A DNA stretch of 64,000 bases from Delphinapterus leucas (lineage: Eukaryota; Chordata; Mammalia; Artiodactyla; Monodontidae), in contig NW_022098069.1 in NCBI RefSeq assembly GCF_002288925.2, forward strand, positions 78,752,424-78,816,423, given 5' to 3'. Both the position numbers and the translations under genes were made by a program. Positions 1 to 11,675 of this stretch are shown piece by piece. A model generated the notes under the pieces. It searched no databases. It had not been told where the DNA came from and was given only the letters and a program-made list of their open reading frames with translations. Numbering within the stretch: position 1 is the stretch's first letter; every line of letters starts with the position of its first letter.

Positions 1-2095
1 CATTAAGATAGAGACTTCCTAAACCTGATAAAAGGCATCTACAAAAAATCTACAACTAACATCATATCTAATGGTGAAAACTTAATCTTTTACTCTGGAT
101 ATATGAAAGAAAACAAGGTCAACTACTCCCACCACTTCTATCCATCATTGTACTGGAGATTCTAGTCAATATAATGAGATGAGAAAAAATAATCCAAATT
201 AAAAAAGGAAGATTTTTTTTCTGATGATCTTATGTATCTTTATTTGCAAATAGTATGATCATCCATTCAGTGGAATCTATAAAACCCACTGAAACAAATA
301 AGTGAGTTGAACACAAAAACTAACAAGTGAGTGAAGGAAATAATATCTTTATACAAAAATCAATTGTATCTTATAGCAATGAATAATCAGAAATTAAATT
401 TATAATCAATAACATATGCAATAGTGTCAAAGCATGTAACATATTAGAGATCAATCTAACAAAATATTTGAAAGACCTGTGCACTGGAAATTATAATACA
501 TTGGTGTAATAAAGAGATCTAAATAAGTAAAGGACATACCACGTTCGTGAGTTCAAAGACTTGATATTGTTAAGAGGACAATTCTGTCCAAATTGATATA
601 CAGATATAAAGGAATCCTAATAAAAATCCCAGCAGGTGCTTTGCAGGAATCGAAAATTGATTTTCAAATTTATATGGAAATGCAAAATTATATAATATCC
701 AAAACAGCTTTGAGAGAGAAGAACAAATTTATAAAGCCAACACTACATTTTATAACATATTATAAGGTTACAACAATCAAGATGTGTGATAATGGCATAA
801 ATTCAAACAAATAGAGCAATAGAACAAGATAGGGAATAGTGATATAGTTGCAAAGGCAGTTCAGTGGAAAATGATAGAATTTTAAAAAGCAGTGGTAAAA
901 CAGTTGGATATTCATACACAAAAAATGTACTTAGACCCATACTGCACACCACTTAAAAAATTAAGCCAAAATAAACCAGAGACCTAAATGTAAATACCAA
1001 AACTATAAAAGTTCTAGAGAAAAACATAGAAGAAAATATTTGTTTCCATGAATTAGACAAAGATTTCTTGGATACAACAGCAAAAACGTGCTACACAAAA
1101 ACAAAGTTGGTAAACTGGACTTCATCAGAATTAAAAATCTGCTCTACAAAGATGCTGCTAAGAAAATGAAAGGACAATACACAAAATTGGAAAAATATTG
1201 GCAAACCATACATACGATAAATTACTTGTATCCAGAATATGTAAAGACCGTTCAAATGCATTTTAAGAAAGCCAATTTAGAATGGGCAAGTGATTTGAAC
1301 AAACACTCACCAAAAAAGATAAACACATGATACATAAGCACATGAAAAATAGTCAAATATACTGATTATTCTAAAAAAGCAAGTTAAATAACGTACACAT
1401 CACTTAGAATGGCAATTAAAAAGTCCAAACATGCCAAAGGTTAGTGAAGATAAGAAGAAACTAGAATTTTCATTCACTGAGACAATCAGCTAGAAAAATA
1501 GTTTGACAGTTTTGTTAAATTTAATAATACACCTACCTACCATATGTCTAGTCATTCTACTCCTTAGTATATACCTATGAGATATGTAAGCATATGTCAG
1601 TACTTTTGCATGAATATTAATAGAAGCCTTATAATAACTCAGATCTGGAAGCAATTCAAATGTTCATCACTGGTTCAATGCATAAACAAATCGGTATATC
1701 AATACTTTGGAATATTACTCAAGAATAAAAATGAATACATGCTACAAGATGGATGAAATCTCAAACTAATTTTACTGAGTTAAAGAAGCCACAGCCATCA
1801 TAAAAGAATGGATACTATATAATTTCATTTTTATAAAATTTCAGAATGTGCAAAATAATCTAAATATATATGAAAAGCAGATCAGAGTATGCCTGGAGAT
1901 AGGGAGGGGGTAGGAATAAAGAGGAAGGAAATAAATACGAAGGGGCATGAGAACACCTTGGGAGGACAATGAATATGTTCAGTGTCTTTTTATAATGAGG
2001 GTTTCACGGGTGTTTCCGTATTTCAGAACTTAAACAATACACTCTAAATATGTATAACTTATTATATGTGAATTATTCTTTAAGACAGCTGTTGG
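1..2095 (+). mobile_element. Old LINE-1, ORF2 3' portion plus 3' UTR
   Basis: The first 170 bases translate to a degraded L1 reverse-transcriptase segment (IRLIN..LIKGIYK, then NIISNGENL). About 590-830 matches the part of ORF2 after the RT domain, and 1088-1330 matches the C-terminal region (KLDFIRIKNLLYKDAAKKM, later ANLEWASDLNKH). It continues through the usual 'atggatgaaatctcaaac' and 'taatttcatttttata' 3' UTR passages and ends near gaattattctttaa. Frames are broken throughout and parts are missing, so this is an old L1MA/L1MB-age copy. It is cut by the window start, so its 5' end is not visible. Confidence 0.85.
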
Positions 2096-2489
2096 AAAAT
2101 TTAATTTCGGATGCATTAATTTCAGGTTAATTTTTTTATTATTGCTTTACTATGGTGTGTTAGTTTCTGCTTTATAACAAAGTGAATCAGTTATACATAT
2201 ACATATGTCCCCATATCTCTTCCTTCTTGCGTCTCCCTCCCTCCCACCCTCCCTATCCCACCCCTCCAGGCGGTCACAAAGCACCGAGCTGATCGCCCTG
2301 TGCTATGCGGCTGCTTCCCACTAGCTATCTACCTTACGTTTGGTAGTGTATATATGTCCATGCCTCTCTTTCGCTTTGTCACAGCTTACTCTTCCCCCTC
2401 CCCATATGCTCAAGTCCATTCTCTAGTAGATCTGTGTCTTTATTCCTGTCTTACCGCTAGGTTCTTCATGACTTTTTTTTTTCTTAAAT

Positions 2490-3725
2490 TCCATATATAT
2501 GTGTTAGCATACGGTATTTGTCTCTCTCTTTCTGACTTACTTCACTCTGTATGACAGACTCTAGGTCTATCCACCTCATTACAAATAGCTCAATTTCGTT
2601 TCTTTTTATGGCTCAGTAATATTCCATTGTATATATGTGCCACATCTTCTTTATCCATTCATCCGATGATGGGCACTTACGTTGTTTCCATCTCTGGGCT
2701 ATTGTAAATAGAGCTGCAATGAACATTTTGGTACATGACTCTTTTTGAATTTTGGTTTTCCCAGGGTATATGCCCAGTAGTGGGATTGCTGGGTCATATG
2801 GTAGTTCTATTTGTAGTTTTTTAAGGAACCTCCATACTGTTCTCCATAGTGGCTAAACCAATTCACATTCCCACCAGCAGTGTAAGAGTGTTCCCTTTTC
2901 TCCACACCCTCTCCAGCATTTATTGTTTGTAGATTTTTTGATGATGGCCATTCTGACTGGTGTGAGATGATATCTCATTGTAGTTATGATTTGCATTTCT
3001 CTAATGATTAATGATGTTGAGCATTCTTTCATGTGTTTGTTGGCAGTCTGTATATCTTCTTTGGAGAAATGTCTATTTAGGTCTTCTGCCCATTTTTGGA
3101 TAGGGTTGTTTGTTTTTTTGTTATTGAGCTGCATGAGCTGCTTGTAAATTTTGGAAATTAATCCTTTGTCAGTTGCTTCATTTGCAAATATTATCTCCCA
3201 TTCTCAGGGTTGTCTTTTGGTCTTGTTTATGGTTTCCTTTGCTGTGCAAAAGCTTTGAAGTTTCATTAGGTCCCATTTGTTTATTTTTGTTTTTATTTCC
3301 ATTTCTCTAGGAGATGGGTCAAAAAGGATCTTGTTGTGATTTATGTCATAGAGTGTTCTGCCTATGTTTTCCTAAAACAGGTTGATAGTTTCTGGCCTTA
3401 CATTTAGGTCTTTAATCCATTTTGAGCTTATTTTTGTGTATGGTGTTAGGGTGTGATCTAATCTCATACTTTTACATATACCTGTCCAGTTTTCCCAGCA
3501 CCACTCATTGAAGAGGCTGTCCTTTCTCCACTGTACATTCCTGCCTCCTTTATCAAAGATAAGGTGACCATATGTGCGTGGGTTTATCTCTGGGCTTTCT
3601 ATCCTGTTGCATTGATCTATCTTTCTGTTTTTGTGCCAGTACCATACAGTCTTGATTACTGTAGCTTTGTAGTATAGTCTGAAGTCAGGGAGCCTGATTC
3701 CTCCAGCTCCGTTTTTCATTCTCAA
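2490..3725 (-). pseudogene. L1 ORF2 C-terminal part, broken
   Basis: Two readable blocks remain. Codons within 3372-3725 give the post-RT region ([20 protein letters not shown], then [14 protein letters not shown]). Codons within 2853-3134 give the segment with [11 protein letters not shown] and the cysteine motif C-x3-C-x7-H-x4-C ([18 protein letters not shown]), a conserved RNA-binding C-terminal feature of ORF2p. The final Cys and His residues are all present, but the two blocks are in different frames and are separated by stops. Confidence 0.85.
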
Positions 3726-3845
3726 GATTGCTTTGGCTATTCGGGGTGTTTTGTGTTTCCCTACAAATTGTGAAATTTTTTGTTCTAGTTCTGTGAAAAA
3801 TGCCAGTGTTAGTTTGATAGGGATTGCATTGAATCTATAGATTGC

Positions 3846-5352
3846 TTAGGGTAATAGAGTCATTTTCACAATGTTGATTCTTCCAATCCAAGAACATGGT
3901 ATATCTCTCCATCTATTTGTATCATCTTTAATTTCTTTCATCAGTGTCTTATAATTTTCTGCATACAGGTCTTTTGTCTCCTTAGGTGGGTTTATTCCTA
4001 GATATTTTATTATTTTTGTTGCAATGGTAAATGGAAGTGTTTTCTTGATTTCACTTTCAAATTTTTCATCATTAGTGTATAGGAATGCCAGAGATTTCTG
4101 TGCATTAATTTTGTATCCTGCTACTTTACCAAATTCATTGATTAGCTCTAGTAGTTTTCTGATAGCATCTTTAGGATTCTCTATGTATAGTATCATGTCA
4201 TCTGCAAACAGTGACAGCTTTAGTTCTTCTTTTCTGATTTGGATTCCTTTTATTTCCTTTTCTTCTCTGATTGCTGTGGCTAAAACTTCCAAAGCTATGT
4301 TGAATAAGAGTGGTGAGAGTGGGCAAACTTGTCTTGTTCCTGATCTTAGTGGAAATGTTTTCAGTTTTTCACCATTGAAGATGATGCTGGCTGTGGTTTT
4401 GTCATATATGGCCTTTATTATGTTGAGGAAAGTTCCCTCTATGCCTACTTTCTGCAGGGTTTTTATCATAAATCGGTGTTGAATTATGTCAAAAGCTTTC
4501 TCTGCATCTATTGAGATGATCATATGGTTTTTGTCCTTCAATTTGTTAATATGGTTTATCACATTGATTGTTTTGTGTATATTGAAGAATCCTTGCATTC
4601 CTGGAATAAACCCCACTTGATCATGGTGTATGATCCTTTTAATGTGCTGTTGGATTCTGTTTGCTTGTATTTTGCTGAGGATTTTTGCATCTATGTTCAT
4701 CAGTGATACTGGCCTGTAGTTTTCTTTCTTTGTGACATCCTTGTCTGGTTTTGGTATCAAGGTGATGGTGGCCTTGTAGAATGTGTTTGGAAGTGTTCCT
4801 CCCTCTGCTATATTTTGGAAGATTTTGAGAAGTATAGGTGTTAGCTCTTCTCTAAATATTTGATAAGAATTCGCCTGTGAAGCCATCTGGTCCTGGGCTT
4901 TTGTTTGTTGGAAGATTTTTAATCACACTTTCAATTTCAGTTCTTGTGATTGGTCTATTCATATTTTCTATTTCTTCCTGATTCAGTCTTGGCAGCTTGT
5001 GCATTTCTAAGAATTTGTCCATTTCTTCCAGATTGCCCATTTTATTGGCATAGAGTTGTTTGTAGTAATCTCTCATGATCTTTTGTATTTCTGCAGTGTC
5101 AGTTGTTACTTCTCCTTTTTCATTTCTGATTCTATTGATTTGAGTCTTCTCCCTTTTTTTCTTGATGAGTCTGGCTAATGGTTTATCCATTTTGTTTATC
5201 TTCTCAAAGAACCAGCTTTTAGTTTTATTGCTCTTTCCTATCGTTTCCTTCATTTCTTTTTCATTTATTTCTGATCTGATTTTCATGATTTCTTTCCTTC
5301 TGCTAACTTTTGGGTTTTTTTGTTCTTCTTTCTCTAATTGCTTTAGGTGCAA
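3846..5352 (-). pseudogene. L1 ORF2 reverse transcriptase region, broken
   Basis: A 346-codon open block (3846-4886) carries the RT core: [24 protein letters not shown] (first catalytic Asp), [14 protein letters not shown] and LFADDMILY (catalytic FADD box at about 4193-4210). The block upstream (4852-5352) holds the linker [15 protein letters not shown] through [13 protein letters not shown]. The two overlap near 4860 in different frames, so one frameshift separates linker from RT. The usual RQGCPLSP is RQVCPLSP here, replacing a conserved Gly. In an active L1 this domain copies RNA into DNA at the nicked target; this copy cannot make a continuous protein. Confidence 0.9.
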
Positions 5353-5633
5353 GGTTAGGTTGTTTATTCGAGATGTTTCCTATTTCTTAAGGTAGGATTG
5401 TATTGCTCTAAACTTCCCTCTTAGAACTGCTTTTGCTGCATCCCATAGGTTTTGGGTCATCGTGTCTCCATTGTCATTTGTTTCTAGGTATTTTTTGATT
5501 TCCTGTTTGATTTCTTCAGTGATCACTTTGTTATTAAGTAGTGTATTGTTTAGCCTCCATGTGTTTGTATTTTTTACAGATCTTTTCCTGTAATTGATAT
5601 CTAGTCTTATAGCGTTGTGGTCGGAAATGATAC

Positions 5634-6290
5634 TTAAACAATTTCAATATTCTTAAATTTACCAAGGCTTGACTTGTGACCCAAGATATGATCTATCCTG
5701 GAGAATATTCCATGAGCTCTTCTGAAAAATGTGTATTCTGTTGTTTTTGGATGGAATGTCATATAAATATCAATTAAGTCCATCTTGTTTAATGTATCAT
5801 TTAAAGCTTGTGTTTCCTTATTTATTTTCATTTTGGATGATCTGTCCATTGGTGAAAGTGGGGTGTTAAAGTCCCCTACTATGAATGTGTTACTGTCGAT
5901 TTCCCCTTTTATGGCTGTTAGTAATTTGCCTTATGTATTGAGGTGCTCCTGTGTTGGGTGCCTAAATATTTATAATTGTTATATCTTCTTCTTGGATTGA
6001 TCCCTTGATCATTATGTAGTGTCCTCCTTTGTCTTTTCTAATAGTCTTTATTTTAAAGTCTATTCTGTCTGATATGAGAATTGCTACTCCAGCTTTCTTT
6101 TGGTTTCCATTTGCATGAAATATCTTTTTCCATCCCCTTACTTTCAGGCTGTATGTGTCTCTAGGTCTGAAGTGGGTCTCTTGTAGACAGCAAATATATG
6201 GGTCTTGTTTTTCTATCCATTCAGCCAATCTGTGTCTTTTTGTGGGAGCATTTAGTCCATTTACATTTAAGGTAGTTATCGATATGCATG
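5634..6290 (-). pseudogene. L1 ORF2 endonuclease region, broken
   Basis: Readable parts of the APE-type endonuclease: AEWIEKQDPYICCLQETHF (catalytic Glu in QETH) and DITIINI in 5962-6228, VGDFNTPLSPMDRSSKM around 5840-5880 (Asp and Asn in GDFN), and FSRIDHILGHK (Asp/His pair) in 5634-5849. Frameshifts lie between the blocks. The catalytic residues visible are intact, so the loss of function is by frame breakage. In active L1 this domain nicks T-rich target DNA to start insertion. Confidence 0.88.
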
Positions 6291-6300
6291 TTATTTTATA

Positions 6301-8862
6301 ATACTTACAGTAGAAAATTTTGGTTGCAGTTCCAGAAGAAGTAACCCTGATTATATAAATTCAAAATGAACTCCTCTGGCTGACAGTACAAAATAAAATG
6401 TTGGAGTGAAAAAAATTAATACAACCTGAGAATTTAATAATAGAAATTATTATGAATATTAATTGTATTTAATTAATAATTATTATTAATAATAAGTAAT
6501 ATTTATTCATTATTTACCATGTCCTAGGCCTTTTTCTAAGATCATTCCATGTATATTATTCAAGTAATGTAACAAGCCACTGTGCAGTCTTCCTCTGGAA
6601 ATCTTGAAAAATTATCTTGATAGCCACATGGACTTCTGTATATTTTCCATGCCATCATTCTACTGTTACCTGGAGAGAGTCTGGGTGAATAACCTGCTTC
6701 TGTTATTTCCAGAGCCTGGTCCTATTGAGTCATGGACACTCTCTTCCAAGATATAATTTACATATGGTCTGATAGGCAAGTGAACAAAATAATAATAATC
6801 TGAAATTTTTGTCTCTGTTCTCTGTCTGAAAACTTTTCATGCATGCTAGTTTTTAATCTTTTTTTTTAGAGTGTAAGGAAAAAGATTGACTCTCACTGTC
6901 ACAGTAGAAAGGGGTGGTAGTGGATACATTGTAATTATATATCATTACTGTTAGTCACATCAAATGTATACGGATTTAAGGCACATTTAACTGTTTGGAA
7001 GCAATTCTTGTCAAAATTTAAGAAGCTTAACCATTTACAAATTTCTTTTTGTCTGCTCAGTCGATATTGTCTGAATCTCACCTCTAATGTTCTTGAACAT
7101 GAGGATAGGATCAATATTTTTATTTTGACTACTTAGCACCTGGAAAAGTAAATAACACATAGCACAAGCCCAGCGTATACTAGTTTAACTGAACTGAATT
7201 CAAAAGAGATAAGTCTCAACTTGCTCTAATAAATCTTTTCTTTGTCATTATATCCATTTTTCTCTCTGTCGATCCCATTTATTATCCAATATGAGAAATT
7301 TATGATCTTTCATTAAGGAAGTCAGAATAAGATAGGAATATAGAAGGAATCAAATTTCAAGGTTGCTTCATGTGTAATGATTTTCATAAGTTTCCTAATT
7401 TCTGCTTTCACATTTCATATAATTTTATATTGCAAATATTATTCATCAAACCTGGAAGTTTTAATTTCCTGATTGAAGAGGTATCCTTTAGATCCTGTTC
7501 ATACTTTCATATTTAACCAGTACACTATTTACCCTAATTTTGTAAAAATTTAATTTAATCACTTTATGTGTAATATCTTTGATCTTTGATTTAAATTTTA
7601 TTTCTTTCAAATTTATGAAATGGTTATATAAATAAAGTGTATTTACATTAATCATTTATATCTTAATATTCTTTTCTAGTACAGAATGTCAAGTATTCAC
7701 CTTTAATTTAAAACCTCTATAAGATGTTTCAATGTATTTATACTATATACTTCCCATGATTTTTACATCTTTAACATTTATATCATGTGATTATTTTGCC
7801 CAGAAATTAGGAGTTCAGTTAGTTTTCCAGAATATACTTTCTCTCTCTATGTAAAAAAAATTTTATTAGTGAATAAAATAGTTGATTTATCAGAGAAAAA
7901 TAATATGGAAAATATGCTTTTAAAATTCTCAGAGCTCAAAATTAAAAAGGCATATGTAAATATGAAATATAGAACATGTTATATTTTGTTAAGACTCAAT
8001 ATATTTGTCAACATCATTTATAAAATTCAGACCATCATTCCAACTCTTATTCATAGTGTAACTGTTGAATCAATGTTAAGAAGGTGGGATGACAAAGGTC
8101 TTCCTATATATCATATGTTCAATATTAATTTCATGATAATAATGTGATTAAGGAAAAAAATCCATAATCAATATTGTCACACTCTAAACAAGAGTGTTAT
8201 CTCTATTTCCTTTTTTTCTGCCATATTGTCAAGATTACTGAGTGCCAAAATAGAAGTTGAAGATAGCACATGATACATTACATTTTGGCCTGTCTAAAAC
8301 ACATATATTTGAATTTTTAAAACATAACCCTTGAGCTGAAATTCACAAAAATATATTGGTTAATACATTTGTGATCATTTTCTAGTAAAATGGAATCCAT
8401 ATGTTTAATACATTATGAAATTGTAGTGACCAAAGTAAAATATTGATTCCTGACTGCTCAGTTTTTTGGAAATTTTGTCATTGAGTTTTAGGGCAGGGAA
8501 ATCTGATAGTTTAAATTTCTGAAAGCATTTAGATCTTTGAAGAGAAATAACACAAGTCCACACTCAAATCTGAAAATACTTTGTATCCATTTAGTTCTGT
8601 GTTGAGTTTTAAATGGTTATTTAAGTACATGTGCTCAAAATAATATTGTAGTTTCCATCATTATGTATCTGGGAGTGTGGGAGAGAGAACCAATAAAATT
8701 AATCTCTGTAAGCTTCCTAGACAAAAAATAAACTTACCAGACTAACTATGAGTAAAAAATAACTTTATAGTCCAGGCATCAATTCTGAAGTTTATTATTA
8801 TAATGAAATTATCAGGAAATCATTTGATGCCATTTTTATAGATTTTAAAAAGTAAATGTTGA
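6301..8862. other. AT-rich DNA without a recognised gene
   Basis: No coding frame of convincing composition is seen on either strand. There are A/T-rich runs, for example 6420-6500 (TAATTA-type repeats) and 7560-7680. The longest open stretches are under 100 codons, rich in Asn, Ile and Lys, as expected by chance in AT-rich DNA. The stretch around 7110-7200 weakly resembles the 3' end of an MIR or L2 element, but not enough to call. Confidence 0.6.
6496..6595 (-). repeat. MIR SINE remnant
   Basis: The order 'atttattcattatttaccatg', 'cctaggcctttttctaag' and 'attattcaagtaatgtaac' follows the reverse complement of the MIR consensus region that normally reads atttattgag..ttactatgtgcc..gcactgttctaag. 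It is heavily mutated, as expected for this ancient SINE. Confidence 0.5.
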
Positions 8863-9079
8863 GGGCTTCCCTGGTGGTGCAGTGGTTGAGAGTCCGCCTG
8901 CCGATGCAGGGGACACGGGTTCATGCCCTGGTCCAGAAAGATCCCACATGCCACGGAGCGGCTAGGCCCGTGAGCCATGGCCGCTGAGCCTGTGCGTCCG
9001 CAGCCTGTGCTCCACAACAGGAGAGGCCACAACAGTGAGAAACCCGCGTACTGCCAACAAAAAATAAAAATAAAAATAA
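8863..9079 (+). mobile_element. CHR-type tRNA-derived SINE, short form
   Basis: It starts gggcttccctggtggtgcag, has the pol III A-box-like and B-box-like segments (ggttgagagtcc; gggttcatgcc), runs through the cetacean-type body (atcccacatgcc, ccgctgagcctgtgcgtcc) and ends in an A-rich AAAAT tail. This is the short CHR form of about 200 bases that stops at 'gcgtactgc' before the tail. No clear target-site duplication could be matched. Confidence 0.93.
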
Positions 9080-9541
9080 ATTCATTTACAGAGATTTCTT
9101 TTAAAAATTACATAAGTCAATAAAACTACATAATATATCTTAAAGTTCTTAGGAAAAAAATTAAGAATTCTAATAATATAGAATATAAGCTAGAAAAATT
9201 CAGAAAAGAAGAGGAAGAGACTATAAAACTATTGCAGTAATAAAGATTTCTTTTAAGGCCTCAAAAAAGAGAATGATTTTTGCTCAATACAGTTTATGAA
9301 AATAAACATGAGCTCAAGTGTAAGTGAGCAAAATAGAGGGGAATAAGCAAAAAGTTAAGTTGTTTACAGAGACATTTCTTAGATGTGCATGGTAGGTATA
9401 CTCCATATATCTGTATTCACAGTATATCCATAATTGGTATCTTTGAGGAAGAGAGACAAATAAGGTAGTTACAGAAATAGTAAAAAATATGACAAAATAT
9501 TCCAAAAATATACAAAGACTTAAGAATATAACATACATATA
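9080..9541. other. A-rich DNA without a recognised gene
   Basis: A-rich on the + strand, with no repeat match I can defend and no coding signal. It separates the SINE at 8863 from a short L1 tail. Confidence 0.5.
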
Positions 9542-9620
9542 TATATATAACTAAATCACTTTGCTGTACACCTGAAACTAGCACAACGGTATAAATCAAC
9601 TCTACTTCAATTAAAAATGT
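9542..9620 (+). mobile_element. L1 3'-terminal fragment
   Basis: The phrases 'cactttgctgtacacctgaa' and 'aaatcaactctacttcaatt' are the last part of the artiodactyl L1 3' UTR, also seen at 26460-26522 and 46880-46935. Only about 80 bases remain, typical of a very short 5'-truncated insertion. Confidence 0.75.
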
Positions 9621-9959
9621 ATATAACACAATGTATCATATACTATTCCAAATAAGAAATGCTGGATACCAATGAAAACTGTGCCATGTTTGTAAAATGA
9701 AGAATAAATCCTTTGAAAATACAGGGAGTAAAAGTTATCTCCTAACTTAAAAAAAAAAAATAGTCTGAATTCAGATATTAAAATTGGGAATTCAGAGCTA
9801 GAAGAAAATGAACGATGACTGTAGGGTCTTCGGGGAAAGAAAGAGTGACTAAAGAATTTTAAACTGAGTGAAACCATATTTAAATATAATAACAAAAGGA
9901 AAATATTTTCAAACATGATGAAACTTTTAGAGAATCTTCTCATTTTAAGAAAAACTGCT
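9621..9959. other. AT-rich DNA without a recognised gene
   Basis: No repeat or coding signal is recognised. The minus-strand open stretch here is Phe/Ser/Leu-rich and is what AT-rich DNA gives by chance. Confidence 0.5.
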
Positions 9960-10244
9960 GGGCTTCCCTGGTGGTGCAGTGGTTGAGAATCTGCCTGCTA
10001 ATGCAGGGGACACGGGGTCAAGCCCTGGTCTGGGAGGATCCCACATGCCGTGGAGCAGCTAGGCCCGTGAGCCACAACTACTGAGACTGCACGTCTGGAG
10101 CCTGTGCTCCGCAACAAGAGAAGCCGCGATAGTGAGAGGCCCATGTACCGCGATTAAGAGTGGCCCCCATTTGCCACAACTAATGAAAGCCCTCACACAG
10201 AAATGAAGACCCAACACAGCAAAAATTAATTAATTAATTAATAA
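9960..10244 (+). mobile_element. CHR-type SINE, long form
   Basis: Same tRNA-like head as the short form. After 'gtgagaggcccatgtaccgc' it continues with 'gattaagagtggccccc', 'gaaagccctcacacag' and 'gaagacccaacacagc', ending in a (TTAA)n/AATT tail. The same long 3' half is present at 49633-49920, so two size classes of CHR SINE coexist here. Confidence 0.92.
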
Positions 10245-10280
10245 ACTCATACCCCCAACATCTTCTAAAAAAATAAAAAA

Positions 10281-10320
10281 TCACTTGGGTTCTAGTCCTA
10301 GCTCTGCCACTTACTATCTC
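10281..10320 (+). repeat. MIR core fragment
   Basis: The text 'tcctagctctgccacttact' is the conserved start of the MIR core. About 40 bases survive just 3' of the long CHR SINE. Confidence 0.65.
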
Positions 10321-11309
10321 AACATTTTTAAAAAAACAAAAAATGAAAAACTGCACAAATAGTTTTAGTCAACTGAGAAATTAAACAAGAATGTACGTAG
10401 TGACATCAACAAGATGGTGGTATAGGAATTTCTAGCACTGCCCCCTCCCCAAAACATCAATTTGAACTATCCATGCAAAAAAATACTTTCACAAAGAGTT
10501 AGGCATTCCAGGTGAAGATTTATAGCACCCAGACAAAGCACAGAAATAGGCATCGAAGAGTATGAAAGAGATAGGTCCACATTATCCCCATCATTCAGCC
10601 CACACTTAAGCTCAGGGAGCCCAGCACTGAGAGACACACCATGGGAAAAGAAGAGTGAAATGAGCAGCTGAATTCACTGCAGACCCCAATGTTGGCCAGC
10701 TCTAGCACAAGGCCAACTCCTACAGCTTTAGGTGGGAAGCTCCCATTAGACTTCTGTAACTCATGCCTCCTGGCCCATCCCTGCACAAGCTGGCTCCCCT
10801 GGTCCCAGGCAGCTCCTGTGGTCCAAGGCTCCAAACCAGACCCTGTAAATCTGGCCTCCTGGCAGGCATCTGCCAAACCAGTTTCCTGTCTGGAACAGCA
10901 CCAGGGTGGCCCCCACTACCTATTCTCTAGACTGGTTTTTGCAGACCAGATATGGAAATCAAGCAACACACTCCTTAACAACCAAGGAGTAAAAGAAGAA
11001 ATCAAAAGGGAAATCAAAAAACATCTTGAAACAAATGAGAATGGAAACACAACATACAAGAATTATGGGATGTAGCAAAAGCAGTTCTAAGAGGAAAGTT
11101 ATAGTGATAAATGCCTAACAAGAAAAAAGAAAGATCACAAATAAACAACTTAACATTACAACTCAAGGAACTAGAAAAAGAACAAATTAAGCCCAAAATT
11201 AGCAAAAGGAAGGAAATAACAAAGATTAGAGCACAAATAGCAGAAAAACAATAGAAAAGATCAATGAAATTAAAAGCTGGTTTTTTTTTAAAAGTTAAAC
11301 AAAATAAAC

Positions 11310-11529
11310 TTTTTTTTTTTTTTTTTTTTTTTTGCGGTACGCAGGCCTCTCTCTCACTGTTGTGGCCTCTCCTGTTGTGGAGCACAGGCTCCGGACGCGC
11401 AGGCTCAGTGGCCATGGCTCACGGGCCTAGCCGCTCTGCGGCATGTGGGATCTTCCCGGACCAGGGCACGAACCCGTGTCCCCTGCATCAGCAGGCAGAC
11501 TCTCAACCATTGCGCCAGCAGGGAAGCCC
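11310..11529 (-). mobile_element. CHR-type SINE, short form
   Basis: It begins with 24 consecutive T (the reverse complement of the A tail), then gcggtacgcaggcctctc, and ends gggaagccc at 11529, so it is inserted in minus orientation inside L1 ORF2. The L1 frame resumes immediately after (FWLD-type sequence at about 11535), which shows that the SINE is younger than the L1. The body is little mutated. Confidence 0.95.
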
Positions 11530-11675
11530 ATAGATCAACTTTTGGCTAGATTAACTAAGAAAAAAGAGAGAAGACTCAAATAAATAAAATCAGAAATGAA
11601 AGTGGAGAAATTACAACTGGCATCACCAAAATACAAAGTATCATGAGACAACCATGAAAATTATACACCAGCAAA

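Larger units (their letters stand above)
2131..6300 (-). mobile_element. Younger LINE-1, 5'-truncated at the start of ORF2
   Basis: The element reads right to left. Its 3' end is at the T-rich stretch at 2131, followed by the L1 3' UTR in reverse complement (including the C-rich strand of a G-rich tract at about 2228-2272) and then the whole length of ORF2 to about 6300, where TLNVNGLNAPTKRHRL of the ORF2 N-terminus can be read. There is no 5' UTR or ORF1, so it is a 5'-truncated insertion of about 4.2 kb. It is close in sequence to the L1 at 51918-57892 and lies in the same orientation. ORF2 is interrupted by frameshifts, so it encodes nothing functional. Confidence 0.93.

Noticed and set aside
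4024..4482. Plus-strand open frame of about 152 codons, Ser/Phe/Leu-rich
   Set aside because: It is the antisense shadow of the L1 RT region on the minus strand; the same kind of shadow appears opposite the second L1 at 54016-54414.
8863..8935. tRNA-like heads with A- and B-box-like sequence in the SINEs
   Set aside because: They lack a foldable full tRNA cloverleaf and continue into the SINE body and A tail, so they are SINE heads, not tRNA genes.
10689..11075. Open frame of 128 codons starting in a GC-richer leader
   Set aside because: It crosses the L1 5' UTR-to-ORF2 join; its last third is L1 ORF2 and the first part is untranslated leader, so it is not a host gene.
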